A DNA stretch of 64,000 nt, taken from contig OY969903.1 in the NCBI GenBank assembly GCA_963704405.1, positions 4,464,001 through 4,528,000 on the forward strand. The letters are read 5' to 3'. This document shows, piece after piece, positions 41,795 to 52,184 of this stretch. Positions within the stretch are counted from its first letter, which is position 1. Each line of letters opens with the position of its first letter. Both the position numbers and the translations under genes were made by a program. The notes below the pieces were generated by a model that saw only the letters and a program-made list of their open reading frames with translations, searched no databases and was not told the DNA's origin. This DNA is from MFD01213-c1 sp963704405 (GTDB lineage: Bacteria; Planctomycetota; Phycisphaerae; Tepidisphaerales; Tepidisphaeraceae).

Positions 41795-44569
41795 TCACCG
41801 CAATACCGCCGCCAAATCCCCCTCCGTCGTTGCATCCACCCCGCTCGCCCCGCCGGGCCTCATCCCCATAATCATCCTCGCCACCAGCGCCGTCCATCCT
41901 GTCTGGTGGCTCGCGCCGCATCCGCGGCCTGTGTCGGCGTGGAAATATTCATTGAAAAGGCACAGCTCACGCCAATGTTCATCCGTTGCGTAGCGTTCAT
42001 CGCCTCCATGACACGGTCGATACCCATTCGGGTCCGGCACAAATAGCTTGACCATGCGAATGCTGAGTTGCCGCGCTACCTCCTTCAGCGTCATCAGATT
42101 TTCCGAGCGCGTCGGGAACTCCACTTTCAATTCATCGCCATAAAAGTGGTGATATCGTTCCAGCGCTTCAATCAGCAGAAAGCTGATCGGAAACCAGATT
42201 GGCCCTCGCCAATTGGAATTCCCCCCGAACAGGCCCGTCTGTGATTCGCCCGGCTCATAAGTGACGCGCCATTCCTTGCCGTCGGCGAAGTACGAATATG
42301 GATGATCCTGATGATATTTCGAAACCGATCGAATACCGAATGGCGAAAGAAATTCATCCTCGTCCAGCATATAAGCCAGCACGCGCAGCAATCGTTCCTT
42401 GCTCGGAATCGCCAGCAGATAATTCGCCCGATGGTCCGATTCATCTTCGCCGGGATACCCCTCGCGGCCGGCCATATACGTAATATACCGGGCAAGATCC
42501 TTCCGATTCTCAAGGAACCATTTCATCCGACGCTTAAAACCCGGCAGCCGGTCGATCAATCGCCGATCCAGATTTTCCACCGCAATCATCGGCAGCAATC
42601 CCACATACGACCGCACCTTCAGCGGCGTGATATTCCCATCCAGATAAATCTGATCGTAGTAAAAACCATCGCTCTCATCCCACAACCCCGTCCCGCCCAG
42701 CGTGTTCATCGCATCAACGATCGAAACAAAGTGCTCAAAGAACTTGCTCGCGATGTCCTCATACGCCGGATCATGTCCGGCCAGTTCCAGCGCCATCGAA
42801 AGCATGGTCGAGCAGAAAAACGCCATCCACGCCGTCCCGTCGGCCTGCGCAAGCTGCCCGCCTGTCGGGAGCGGTTGCGACCGGTCAAACACGCCGATGT
42901 TATCAAGGCCCAGGAATCCCCCGGCAAAGACATTGTTCCCATCTGGATCTTTCCGGTTCACCCACCACGTGAAATTCACCAGCAGTTTCTGAAAGCATCG
43001 CTGAAGAAACAGCATGTCGCGATGCCCCCGTGGCGCCGTCATTTTATAAACGCGCCAGCACGCCCAGGCATGAACTGGCGGATTGACGTCGCTGAATGAA
43101 AATTCATACGCCGGCAATTGCCCGTTCGGGTGCATGTACCACTCTCGCAACAGGAGCAGCAATTGCCGCTTGGCCGATTCACCGTCGATGCGCGCCAGCG
43201 GAATCATGTGAAATGCCAGGTCCCATGCCGCGAACCACGGATATTCCCATTTATCCGGCATCACCAGCACGTCGCGGGCGTACAGCGTTTTCCAATCGAC
43301 ATTCCGCCCGCTCTTTGCCCGCGATCGCGGCGGCTTCGGTTGATCGGGATCCCCCTCCAGCCACTCCTTCACAACGTAATAATAAAACTGCCGCGACCAG
43401 AGCAGCCCCGCAAACGCCTGCCGCGCCACCAGCTTCATTTCTTTCGGCAGCTTTTGCGGAATGTGCTGTTCGTAAAATAAATCCGCTTCCGCGATCCGCC
43501 TGGCGAAAATCTTGTCGAACTCCGCATTGAACGGCTGCTTCGGCGCCTCCTCATGGCTGCTCAGCCGCAGCCGGAATGTCATATCGCTTCCCGGAGGCAT
43601 GTCCAGCGCATAGTACGCCGCCGCCTTCGTGCCGATATTCGCCGGGTTCACGGTATCGGCCCGCCCGTTAATGACATAATGATGAAACGCATCTTTCACA
43701 TAAGGCGAATAATTTTCCCCTTTGAACAGCTTCGCCACATTCGTTTCATTCTCGGTGAAGATAAGCTGCGGCCCATCCCCCTCTGCCACCGGCTCCGCCT
43801 CAAACTTAAACCGCCCCAGCGTCTGATGCTCCGCCATGATCGTCGCCGGTCCCGCCTTGCTCAGGCGCGGCTTGCTGTTCGCCTCCTCCGTCGTCTGCCC
43901 CCACGACCATGAATTGCGAAACCACAACGTCGGCAGCAGATGCAGCACCGCCCGCTCCGGCCCGCGATTGGAAACCGTAATGCGAATCAGGATGTCGTTC
44001 GGCGAATTCTTCGCATATTCCGCTTCGATATCGAAATACTTCCCATGATCGAATACGCCGGTATCCGTCAGTTCAAATTCCGGCTCAGTCCTCCCGCGCC
44101 GCTTGTTTTCATCAACCAATTGATCGTACGGAAAAGCGGCCTGCGGATATTTATACAACCCGCGCGTATACGAATGGGTCGGCGTTGAATCGAGGTAGTA
44201 GTAGCATTCCTTGACATCCTCCCCATGATTGCCTTCAGGATTGGTCAGGCCAAACAGCCGCTCTTTCAGGATCACGTCTCGATCATTCCAAAGTGCAATC
44301 GAAAAACAGAGACGGCATTCGCGATCGGTAAATCCCAGCAGCCCATCTTCCCCCCACCGATAAGCGCGGCTGCGCGAGTCATCATGCGTGAAGTAACTCC
44401 AGCAATCCCCATTCGCCGAGTAATCTTCCCGCACCGTTCCCCACTGCCGCTCCGCCAGATAAGGCCCCCACCGCTTCCAGTTCTTCTCGCGGCGATTATC
44501 CTCCGCCAGCCGAATCTCTTCAGCAGTAGTAGAACCAGACCCCGCCTCAGGCAGATTCTTATTCGACAT
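41795..44569 (-). CDS. GH63-like glucosidase (MGH1-type (alpha/alpha)6 barrel)
   Basis: About 924 aa, large and cytoplasmic (no signal peptide). The N-terminal half is a beta-rich domain (WKRWGPYLAERQWGTVREDY, about 25-380). The C-terminal (alpha/alpha)6 barrel has PWFAAWDLAFHMIPLARID, FGGNSNWRGPIWFPISFLLI and FNEYFHADTGRGCGASHQTG. The Asp in AAWDLAFH and the Glu in LFNEYFH match general acid/base positions of GH63. It likely acts on alpha-glucosides such as glucosylglycerate or glycogen-derived oligosaccharides. ATG 44569 is chosen over an upstream extension. It converges on livF. Confidence 0.8.
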   Translation of the reverse strand: MSNKNLPEAGSGSTTAEEIRLAEDNRREKNWKRWGPYLAERQWGTVREDYSANGDCWSYFTHDDSRSRAYRWGEDGLLGFTDRECRLCFSIALWNDRDVILKERLFGLTNPEGNHGEDVKECYYYLDSTPTHSYTRGLYKYPQAAFPYDQLVDENKRRGRTEPEFELTDTGVFDHGKYFDIEAEYAKNSPNDILIRITVSNRGPERAVLHLLPTLWFRNSWSWGQTTEEANSKPRLSKAGPATIMAEHQTLGRFKFEAEPVAEGDGPQLIFTENETNVAKLFKGENYSPYVKDAFHHYVINGRADTVNPANIGTKAAAYYALDMPPGSDMTFRLRLSSHEEAPKQPFNAEFDKIFARRIAEADLFYEQHIPQKLPKEMKLVARQAFAGLLWSRQFYYYVVKEWLEGDPDQPKPPRSRAKSGRNVDWKTLYARDVLVMPDKWEYPWFAAWDLAFHMIPLARIDGESAKRQLLLLLREWYMHPNGQLPAYEFSFSDVNPPVHAWACWRVYKMTAPRGHRDMLFLQRCFQKLLVNFTWWVNRKDPDGNNVFAGGFLGLDNIGVFDRSQPLPTGGQLAQADGTAWMAFFCSTMLSMALELAGHDPAYEDIASKFFEHFVSIVDAMNTLGGTGLWDESDGFYYDQIYLDGNITPLKVRSYVGLLPMIAVENLDRRLIDRLPGFKRRMKWFLENRKDLARYITYMAGREGYPGEDESDHRANYLLAIPSKERLLRVLAYMLDEDEFLSPFGIRSVSKYHQDHPYSYFADGKEWRVTYEPGESQTGLFGGNSNWRGPIWFPISFLLIEALERYHHFYGDELKVEFPTRSENLMTLKEVARQLSIRMVKLFVPDPNGYRPCHGGDERYATDEHWRELCLFNEYFHADTGRGCGASHQTGWTALVARMIMGMRPGGASGVDATTEGDLAAVLR

Positions 44570-44740
44570 CCCAACAGTATGCGGCGACGAAGCCCTGACA
44601 GCAAAGAAAACGCTTTCTGGTCCCTTGTCCCGGACTTCAGCGAGCCTCAATTGAGCCGTATTCCAGAAGACGCGACGGATCGGCAACTTCCCGAAAGCAG
44701 GTCACGATAAGGGTGATTTTGATTTGTCGAAAAGGGCTCA

Positions 44741-46742
44741 TCAACTCGGATAAAACAACACCGGCTGATAATCATAATGCAGCGCCGCTAGAACCAGATT
44801 CACCGCCAGCCACGCCCCCGCCGCGATCGCTTCTCCTGCAATCAACCCAATAAAGAATGGCTTGCCGCGCTGGAACATCTTCGCCCCGCCGAATCGCAGC
44901 ACCAGCACTTTCGCCAGCCAACCCAGCAGCACGCTGTACCAGAACCACTCGCTGAAATTCGTCGTCGCCACCACATACCCCACCGGCAGAAAAGGCCACG
45001 CCGAGTACCGCAGCGCAAGCACCGACAACACCATCGCCACCCCCGCCCCAATCCCCACCTGCACCCCCGGCCGATACGGCGAGCCCGCAAATCGCCCGCG
45101 CGCAAACTGCACCAGCGGTGTCGCAATCACCTTCACCTGCAGCGTGTCCACGCCATACGGATTAATCTTCTTCGCCGGCAACCGATCCGTCAGCGGTGTC
45201 GTATGTCGATAGTAAGCATGCAATGATGACCAGCTCCCGACCACAAAACTCACCACCATCGCCCAGGCAATCAACCACCCAAGCGCCCGCGCCGTGCCGG
45301 CACGCTGCTCGCCTTGCCGCCCATTGCCATGCTCACACCTTTCCCCGCTCCTGCCGCCGCCCCGTCAAAAACCCAAAGCCCATGCTGCACAAAAGCCAGC
45401 GCGCTCTCCCGCGTGTTATAGGCGCCGTTGGCTGTGAACACCTGCGCAAAATAAATATCCCGCCCCGAATAATGCAGCGGGCTTGTCCGCATAAAAAGTT
45501 GCCCCGGCACCGCATAGCATCGAAAGATCGGCAGCCCCGTCTCCGCCACCACCCGCGCCGCAACCAGATGCGCCAGCAGCAGAAAGCCGATGATCAGCAT
45601 CGCCATCGGTAATCCCACCCCCACGACCTTCAACCAAACCACCATGCCAACCAACCCCAACCCGAACACCATCAGCGACCGGCGATAGATTCCCAGCGCC
45701 CCCGCCAGCACGGTCTTCCAATAATGCCGCCCCACCCAAAACACCCCCGCGATAAATATCACGCTCGCCCCCAGATGCTGATCCTGCGTCGCCTCGAGCG
45801 GTGTGTCATTCTGAAACTGCGTCTGCTGCACCAGCCGAATGATCTGGATCACCAGAAAAATCGCCCAGATGCTGAATCCCACCCGCGCCTGAATAAAATA
45901 TGCCATTCCCACAAACATGAAGTAGATCGTATTCGTCTTCACATAGTGCGGCAGATACCGCCACGGCTCCCCTGTCATCACATTCAAAAACGAATATGTC
46001 AGCGGCACCTCCGGCACGCGCTTCGGAAAATATCCGTGCAGCATCTCCAAACTGTGCAGCACAAAAACCACCGCTGCCGCCACCCAAAACCCTCGGCTGC
46101 GAAACAGCGCCCCCAATACCCTCCCCCGTTCCGGCTCTGAAATCAATGCGAGTTCCACTTGCGCAATCGGAAACGCCAACCGCTCATTCTGCGCCCACTG
46201 CGGAAAAATAAGCATCGCCGATGAAATCAAGCTCGCAAATAAGCACCCAAAGAAAACGCCCCAAATCGCCAGCGGCCCAACCCACGCCGCATAAGGGATC
46301 GCCTTCCCCTCCGGCACGCGCGCATAAAACCATTTCACGACGTCGCTGCTTCGTCCGCCCGCCAAATCTCCCACTGGATACAACCACCGCGGCAGCCCTA
46401 GCTCGCTAAACGCTCTCCAGAACGGCTGATCCGCCGCAGGCGAAAATGGATGTACCAATGTCGGCAAAAATGATCGCAACAGCCCCTGGCATGGAATGGA
46501 ACAGGCCGCCAGCGCCATGACGGTGATCACAGCCAACTCCCCCGCCGACAGCGCCCAGGCCGGCACCACTTCCGCAGCGGCACATTCACCCCCACCACCA
46601 GCACAAACATGCAGAATACAAACCCCACCGGCAGATAGCAGGCAATCAAGAACCCATTCCCCACCACAAAATCATTGTAAGGCGACAACCCGGCTATGAG
46701 CGCTGACAAGGCGGTCCCCAGCAACACGCTGCGAACATTCAC
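44741..46742 (-). CDS. Multi-spanning membrane protein of the DUF6785/DUF6784 (OPT-like) type, two frame breaks
   Basis: About 667 aa after repair with 13-15 hydrophobic spans. The front (NVRSVLLGTALSALIAGLSP then YNDFVVGNGFLIACYLPVG) and later YSFLNVMTGEPWRYL fit the DUF6785 family, related to oligopeptide transporters. Two one-base losses break it: near 46566-46572 (RK joins VVPAWALSAGEL) and in a C run near 45343-45346 (leading to EQRAGTARALGWLIAWAMV). The C-terminal DUF6784-like part ends at 44741. The start is uncertain, GTG 46742 being best. Substrate unknown. Confidence 0.7.
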
Positions 46743-46977
46743 CGTCCCGCGCCCGCCGCGGTGCGCCGTATCGTCCGGCGCAATCCCCCCGGCCGCTCCC
46801 GGGCAGGACGACAGGGATGAACCCTTTTGTGAAGAGCGCGAAGCCACGACAAAAGTGTAATCCCAAAATCACACACTGCGAAATCTCCCAATGCAGCAAC
46901 CCTCAACCGTCTCTTGCATTGAACACTCCATCCACCTAACTTCAGCCTCAATCCACAGACCACAGGAAATCAGAGTT

Positions 46978-47751
46978 ATGCCCGCCTCATCAACCATCGC
47001 CGCCCAGCTTTATACGCTTCGCGAATACACAAAAACCCCGCAGGACATTGCGGCCACGCTCAAGCGCGTCCGCAGGATGGGCTACCAGGCGGTCCAGCTT
47101 TCCGCACTCGGAAAAATCGACGCCATCGAACTGGCAAAAATTTTGCAAGGTGAAGGCCTCACGTGCTGCGCCACGCATACATCACTGGATCGCATGCGCG
47201 ACGAGCCGCAGGCCGTGATCGAAGACCACCGCCTGTGGAACTGCTCGTACACTGCCATTGGCGGTTTTTTCCCTGCCGATCCCACCATCGACACCTGGAA
47301 AAATTTCGCCCAGTCCTACAACAGCATCGCCCAGAACTTTCGCAACAGCGGCCTTTCCATCGGCTACCACAACCACAGCCACGAGCTCGCCAAATTCAAC
47401 GGCCAAACCGCGATGCAACTGCTCCTCGATCAGCTCGATCCTTCGATCTGGTTCGAGATTGACACCTACTGGATCACCCACGGCGGAGGCGACCCTGCCG
47501 CCTGGATCCGCAAGGTCAAAGGCCGTATTCCCTGCGTGCATCTGAAAGACATGGGAGTCAAAAACTCGCGTGAACAATTCATGATGGAAGTCGGTGAAGG
47601 AAACCTCAACTGGTCGGAAATCCTGAAAGCTTGCCGGGAGGCGGCCGTCCGCTGGTATATCGTCGAACAAGACACCTGTTATCGCGACCCTTTCGACAGT
47701 CTGGAAACCAGCCTGAAAAATCTGGAAGGCATGGATATCCGCACCGCTTAA
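46978..47751 (+). CDS. Sugar phosphate isomerase/epimerase family protein
   Basis: 257 aa TIM barrel of the AP-endonuclease-2-like superfamily. Likely active-site segments are IGYHNHSHELAKFNG, WFEIDTYWITHGGGDP, VHLKDMGVKNS and WYIVEQDTCY. These match a common Phycisphaerae/Verrucomicrobia subgroup next to sugar-utilisation genes. ATG 46978 follows AGGAAATCAG. Distinct from the homologue at 6811-7641. Substrate unknown; the nearby glucosidase suggests a role in sugar metabolism. Confidence 0.8.
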   Translation: MPASSTIAAQLYTLREYTKTPQDIAATLKRVRRMGYQAVQLSALGKIDAIELAKILQGEGLTCCATHTSLDRMRDEPQAVIEDHRLWNCSYTAIGGFFPADPTIDTWKNFAQSYNSIAQNFRNSGLSIGYHNHSHELAKFNGQTAMQLLLDQLDPSIWFEIDTYWITHGGGDPAAWIRKVKGRIPCVHLKDMGVKNSREQFMMEVGEGNLNWSEILKACREAAVRWYIVEQDTCYRDPFDSLETSLKNLEGMDIRTA

Positions 47752-47802
47752 GATGTGCATAGCGATGAAAAGGAGGCACGGCCAGCGCCCGCCAAACGCA
47801 TC

Positions 47803-48228
47803 ATGGAAATCATTGACGACACTCCGTCCGACGAAAACGACGATGTGAATGATCCGTCATCGAGTTCCCCGTCAGCCGCGCCTTCTCTGAACACGACCCA
47901 TATCCGGCAACTGGCGTCGCTTCGGCGGGGGGCAATTCGGTCGCGGTCGTGGTGCTGGATCGCGGCGGCCGTGTGCCTGGTGGGATCGGTTCAACTTTTG
48001 TGGCAAGCGATCTTGTGGGTTCATCGCCATTACCCTTGGACGCAGGCCGCCGGTTACATTCTTTTTGCTATTGCGGGGATCATGGTGGCTATCTTTTTTT
48101 TGCGGCGGGCAAATAAGTTGAGCAGAGAAATCAATGAGCCGCTGCTGACGGATCCTGGTACAGCTCCCGATTTCTCTACGTTGAATGATGGGTCTCAACA
48201 GTGGAAAAATCTGGAGGACGTTCGCTGA
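47803..48228 (+). CDS. Hypothetical membrane protein
   Basis: About 141 aa. An acidic Ser/Pro-rich N-terminus (MEIIDDTPSDENDDVND) is followed by two predicted spans (WCWIAAAVCLVGSVQLLWQA, then GYILFAIAGIMVAIFFLRR) and a charged tail. No family recognised. ATG 47803 is tentative; a GTG at 47755 is possible. Base composition changes inside this gene: C-rich before about 47.92 kb and G-rich after it on the plus strand. Confidence 0.5.
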   Translation: MEIIDDTPSDENDDVNDPSSSSPSAAPSLNTTHIRQLASLRRGAIRSRSWCWIAAAVCLVGSVQLLWQAILWVHRHYPWTQAAGYILFAIAGIMVAIFFLRRANKLSREINEPLLTDPGTAPDFSTLNDGSQQWKNLEDVR

Positions 48229-48361
48229 TATACCCGCCGCGTTTGGGGGAATACGGGTGGGGGTGAAAAAGGGGGATTGCTGCGCGATGAAACAAACGAA
48301 ACAAAATGCATTGTTGCGTAGGTGTATGAGGCATCCCAGGCTTACTTGATGTATCGCACTA

Positions 48362-50590
48362 TCACCCCACCGGCTCCAGGCGGGCGTATTGGAGGATGAG
48401 GGTTTTTCTTCCGGCGTGGGTGAATTCTATTATGGCTCGGGTGTGCTGGCCCATGTCGGTCACTTCGGTGATGCGGCCGAGGCCGAAGGTGGGGTGGCGG
48501 ACGAGTTGGCCGCGGTGGAACTGGGAGGCTTTTTCGTGGGCGTCTTCTTCGGCGGCGACGCGGTAGTCAGATCTTTGGCCGAGGTTGGAGAGATTGGTGC
48601 GGTCGGTGGTTTCAAGGGTGGCAGGGGGAAGCTCATTGAGGAAAGGGGAAGTTACGGTGCGTTCACGGAGTCCGCGGATGGTGCGGTAGGCGGCCTTGGT
48701 GAGAATCAGGCGCTGCTCGGCGCGGGTGATTCCCACGAAGGCGAGACGGCGCTCTTCTTCGAGCTGGCTGGAATCTGTCCTGGAACGGGCGTGGGGAAGG
48801 ATTCCTTCTTCCAGGCCGATCATCGCGACGATGGGAAATTCCAGGCCTTTGGCGGCGTGGAGTGTCATCATGGTGATGGCTCCGCCGTGGCCTTTGAGAT
48901 GGTCTATGTCGCTGACCAGGGAGACCATTGAGAGGTATTCATCAAGCGTCCCTGCGGCGTTTTCGTGGTCAAATTCGGAGGCGCTGGTGATGAGCTGGTT
49001 GATGTTGGCGATTTCGGCCTGCTCGTCGCCGCCTTCTTTTTTGTAGTAGGCTTCGAGACCGCTGCGGCGGATGACGTCTTCCATGAGGGTTTGGACGATG
49101 CCTTTCTGGCCGGTGAGGAGGTTGTCGGAGATGGTGGTGGCGGCGGCGAGATTGCGCCAGGAATGGACGAGGGCTACAAAAGCTTTGGTGGAGTTGACGG
49201 CGCGGCTGGAGAGGCCGGTAATCTGGCCGGCCTGCTCCATTGCGCTGAAGAGGGATGTTGCGTTGGCGAGGGCATAGACCTGCATTTGCTTGACGGAGGA
49301 ATCGCCTATGCCGCGGGTGGGGACGTTGACGATGCGGGTGAGGCTGACTTCATCGGCGGGATTGGCGATGACGCGGAGATAGGCGAGGGTGTCTTTGATT
49401 TCCTTGCGGTTATAGAACTCCACGCCGCGGGCCATGATGTAGGGGAGGTTTTCTTTTCGGAGGGCGTCTTCCATGACGCGGGAGAGGGAATTCATGCGAT
49501 AGAAAATGGCCATCTGATCCCAGCGGAAGCCGTGGTTTTCATGAAGTTCCTTTAACTGGGCGGCGACAATGTTGGCTTCGTCGTATTCATCCTGGCAGAG
49601 AAAGAGTTTGGCCTTTTCGCCTTGGCCGTTCTCAGTCCAGAGGGCTTTGTCTTTGCGCTGCTGGTTGTGGGAGATGAGGGATGCGGCGATGTTGAGGATG
49701 GTTTTTGTGGACCGGTAGTTTTGTTCGAGCTTGACGACTTTGGCGTCGGGGTAATCTTTTTCGAAGTCGAGGATGTTCTGGATGTCTGCGCCGCGCCAGG
49801 CGTATATGGATTGGTCGGGGTCACCGACGACGCACATGTTGCGGTGGCGAAGAGCGAGGGCGTGGGCCAGGACGTACTGGGCGTGGTTGGTGTCCTGGTA
49901 TTCGTCGATCAGGATGTATTGGAAGCGGTCCTGGAGTTCGCGAAGGACGTTTGGGTGCTCGCGGAGGGCCAAGGTGGTGCGGAGGAGGAGATCGTCGAAA
50001 TCGAGCGCGTTGTTCTGGTTCAGGAGGTCCTGGTATTTCTTGTAGACGCGGGCGACGGTGCGGGCGTGGAAGTCATTGACGGATCGGGCGTAGGCTTCGG
50101 GGGTGAGGAGGTGGTTTTTGGCGTTGCTGATGGCTCCGTGGAGGGAGGCGGGGGAAAAATTGGTGCTGGAAAGCTCCAGCAGCTTGAGGGCTTCTTTGAT
50201 GAGCTTGGTCTGGTCGGCGGAGTCGTAGATGCTGAAGTTGGAGGGCAGGCCGAGCTGGGGGGCGTAGTGGCGGAGGATGCGGAGGCAGAGGCTGTGGAAG
50301 GTGCAAATGGTGGGCCAGCGCTGATCGAGACGGCCGAAGTCACGGACGGGGTGGTGGGCGACTTTGGCGATGCGTTCTTTCATCTCGCCGGCGGCTTTGT
50401 TGGTGAAGGTGATGGCGAGGATGGAGTTGGGGGGGATGCCCTGGTCGATGAGATAGGCAACGCGGCGAGTAATGACGCGGGTTTTGCCGGAGCCGGCGGC
50501 GGCGATGATCAGCAGAGGGCCATCGACGTGGATGACGGCTTCACGCTGAGCGGGGGTCAGGTCTTTTAAGAGGGCTTCGGTCGAGGACAA
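48362..50590 (-). CDS. uvrD: UvrD/PcrA-type superfamily 1 DNA helicase
   Basis: 742 aa, complete. Motifs are AAAGSGKTRVI (I), AITFTNKAAGEM (Ia), LIDEYQDTNHAQY (II), VVGDPDQSIYAWRGA (III), EQNYRST (IV), MTLHAAKGLEFPIV (V) and EEERRLAFVGITRAEQRL (VI). The C-terminal 60 residues (VRHPTFGLGRITEVTDMG) form the Tudor-like RNA-polymerase/DNA-binding tail of PcrA/UvrD. Start TTG 50590 follows GGAG at 5 nt. 3'-5' helicase in repair and replication restart. Confidence 0.95.
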   Translation of the reverse strand: MSSTEALLKDLTPAQREAVIHVDGPLLIIAAAGSGKTRVITRRVAYLIDQGIPPNSILAITFTNKAAGEMKERIAKVAHHPVRDFGRLDQRWPTICTFHSLCLRILRHYAPQLGLPSNFSIYDSADQTKLIKEALKLLELSSTNFSPASLHGAISNAKNHLLTPEAYARSVNDFHARTVARVYKKYQDLLNQNNALDFDDLLLRTTLALREHPNVLRELQDRFQYILIDEYQDTNHAQYVLAHALALRHRNMCVVGDPDQSIYAWRGADIQNILDFEKDYPDAKVVKLEQNYRSTKTILNIAASLISHNQQRKDKALWTENGQGEKAKLFLCQDEYDEANIVAAQLKELHENHGFRWDQMAIFYRMNSLSRVMEDALRKENLPYIMARGVEFYNRKEIKDTLAYLRVIANPADEVSLTRIVNVPTRGIGDSSVKQMQVYALANATSLFSAMEQAGQITGLSSRAVNSTKAFVALVHSWRNLAAATTISDNLLTGQKGIVQTLMEDVIRRSGLEAYYKKEGGDEQAEIANINQLITSASEFDHENAAGTLDEYLSMVSLVSDIDHLKGHGGAITMMTLHAAKGLEFPIVAMIGLEEGILPHARSRTDSSQLEEERRLAFVGITRAEQRLILTKAAYRTIRGLRERTVTSPFLNELPPATLETTDRTNLSNLGQRSDYRVAAEEDAHEKASQFHRGQLVRHPTFGLGRITEVTDMGQHTRAIIEFTHAGRKTLILQYARLEPVG

Positions 50591-50640
50591 AGGGGCTCCA
50601 TGTGGGTCGTAAAAATTGCTTCAGGGGACTATAGCGGAGG

Positions 50641-50690
50641 AGAAGGGAATTTTGGATTTGAGAATTTGGATTTTGGATGGGGAACAGGGC
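50641..50690. repeat. Intergenic word AATTTTGGATTTGAGAATTT
   Basis: Between uvrD and the cysteine desulfurase lies AATTTTGGATTTGAGAATTT followed by GGATTTTGGATGGGG. A closely related tract, GATTTTGGAATTTGGATCGC then GAATTTTGGATTGCG, lies at 58941-58979 behind the KimA-like gene. Both are intergenic and non-coding. Confidence 0.4.
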
Positions 50691-50802
50691 TGACAGCCCG
50701 TGACACAAGTCGCGCGAGCGCCGCAGTGCGATATCATGCGGGACTTTTGCCATCGGATGCCAGCAGGACTTGGGGATGGGGTTCGGCTAAAATGGGGAGA
50801 TC

Positions 50803-51957
50803 ATGGATGTGGTTTATCTGGATAATAATGCGACGACACGGGTGGCGCCGGAGGTGGTGGCGGCGATGATGCCTTATTTGACGGAGCTTTATGGGAATCC
50901 GTCGAGCGTACATCGGTTTGGGCAGCGCAGCCGCCAGGCGTTGGATGAGGCGCGGAATCAGGTGGCGGGGTTAATCGGAGCGGCGGATGCGGAGGTGATG
51001 TTCACGGGGATGGGGACAGAATCGATCAATACGGCGATTCGAGGGTTGCTGGCGTCACGGTCGCCGCGGAAGGTGATTGTAACTTGCGGAGTGGAGCACT
51101 CGGCGGTGCGCGAGACTTGCAAGATGTTGCAGAAGCAGGGGAATGAAATTCTGGAGATCCCGGTGGATGAGGGGGGAATGCTCGATATGGATCGGCTGAA
51201 GTCGGTTGTGACCGATGAGACGGCGCTGGTGAGCTTGATGTGGGCGAACAATGAGACGGGCGTTTTGTTTCCAGTAGAAGAGATTGCGCGGATTTGCCGG
51301 GAGAAGAATGTTCCTTTTCACTGCGATGCGACGCAGGCGATTGGGAAGGTGCCGGTGGATGTGAAGGCATCGGGCGTGGATGTGATGAGTTTTTCGGCGC
51401 ATAAGTTTCACGGGCCCAAGGGTGTTGGAGGAATGTTTATCCGGCGCGGGGTGAGGGTGCGGTCGCTGCTGATTGGAGGGCCGCAGGAACGGGGAAGGCG
51501 CGGAGGGACGGAGAATGTCGCGGGGATTGTGGGGATGGGGAAGGCGGCGGAGCTGGCGGGTGCAGCGCTGCCGGAGATGCGGCGCGTGGGGGCGATGCGG
51601 GATCGGCTGGAGCAGTCGATTATTCTGGCGATTGAAGATGCGCACGTCATCGGGCGGGCGGATACGCGGACGCCGAATACATCCAACATTGGGTTTTCAC
51701 GGCTGCAGGCGGAGGCAATTTTGCTTTTGCTGAGCGAGCAAGGGGTTTGTGCATCGGCGGGGAGCGCCTGTAGCAGCGGGAGCCTGGAGCCTTCGCCGGT
51801 GCTGAAGGCGATGGGAATTGACGATAAGATTGCACATGGCGCGATTCGATTCAGCCTGTCGAAATATACGACGGATGCGGAGATCGATCGGGTACTGGCG
51901 TTGTTGCCGGGTATTATTGGGCGGTTGCGGGCTGTGTTGCCGGTGGAAATTGGGTAA
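50803..51957 (+). CDS. Cysteine desulfurase (NifS/IscS family)
   Basis: 384 aa, PLP enzyme supplying sulfur for Fe-S clusters. MDVVYLDNNATTRVAPEVV opens it. The cofactor Lys is in SFSAHKFHGPKGVGG (about residue 204), the stacking His in CGVEHSAVRETC, and the catalytic Cys in SACSSGSLEPSPVL (about residue 325). The short Cys loop followed by SSGSLEPS is the NifS/IscS (class I) type. ATG 50803 follows GGGGAG. No iscU/nifU follows. Confidence 0.9.
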   Translation: MDVVYLDNNATTRVAPEVVAAMMPYLTELYGNPSSVHRFGQRSRQALDEARNQVAGLIGAADAEVMFTGMGTESINTAIRGLLASRSPRKVIVTCGVEHSAVRETCKMLQKQGNEILEIPVDEGGMLDMDRLKSVVTDETALVSLMWANNETGVLFPVEEIARICREKNVPFHCDATQAIGKVPVDVKASGVDVMSFSAHKFHGPKGVGGMFIRRGVRVRSLLIGGPQERGRRGGTENVAGIVGMGKAAELAGAALPEMRRVGAMRDRLEQSIILAIEDAHVIGRADTRTPNTSNIGFSRLQAEAILLLLSEQGVCASAGSACSSGSLEPSPVLKAMGIDDKIAHGAIRFSLSKYTTDAEIDRVLALLPGIIGRLRAVLPVEIG

Positions 51958-52184
51958 GCGTGGATGAAGTGTATTGGCAGTTCTGGGCTATTGCGGTCAA
52001 TGACGGTTGAAATCAGCCTCATCCTAACGTACTGGGACAGCCGCGGATCTGTTCGCGTCTTGCAGAAGTATGGCTCCACTGAGGCTCGCGGAAGTTCGGG
52101 AGAAGGATCAGGAGAGTAAAGGCTGCATGCCATTGCCCTGCGTGGCCGGGATGACGAAGGGGGATTTATATTGATGGGGAATTT

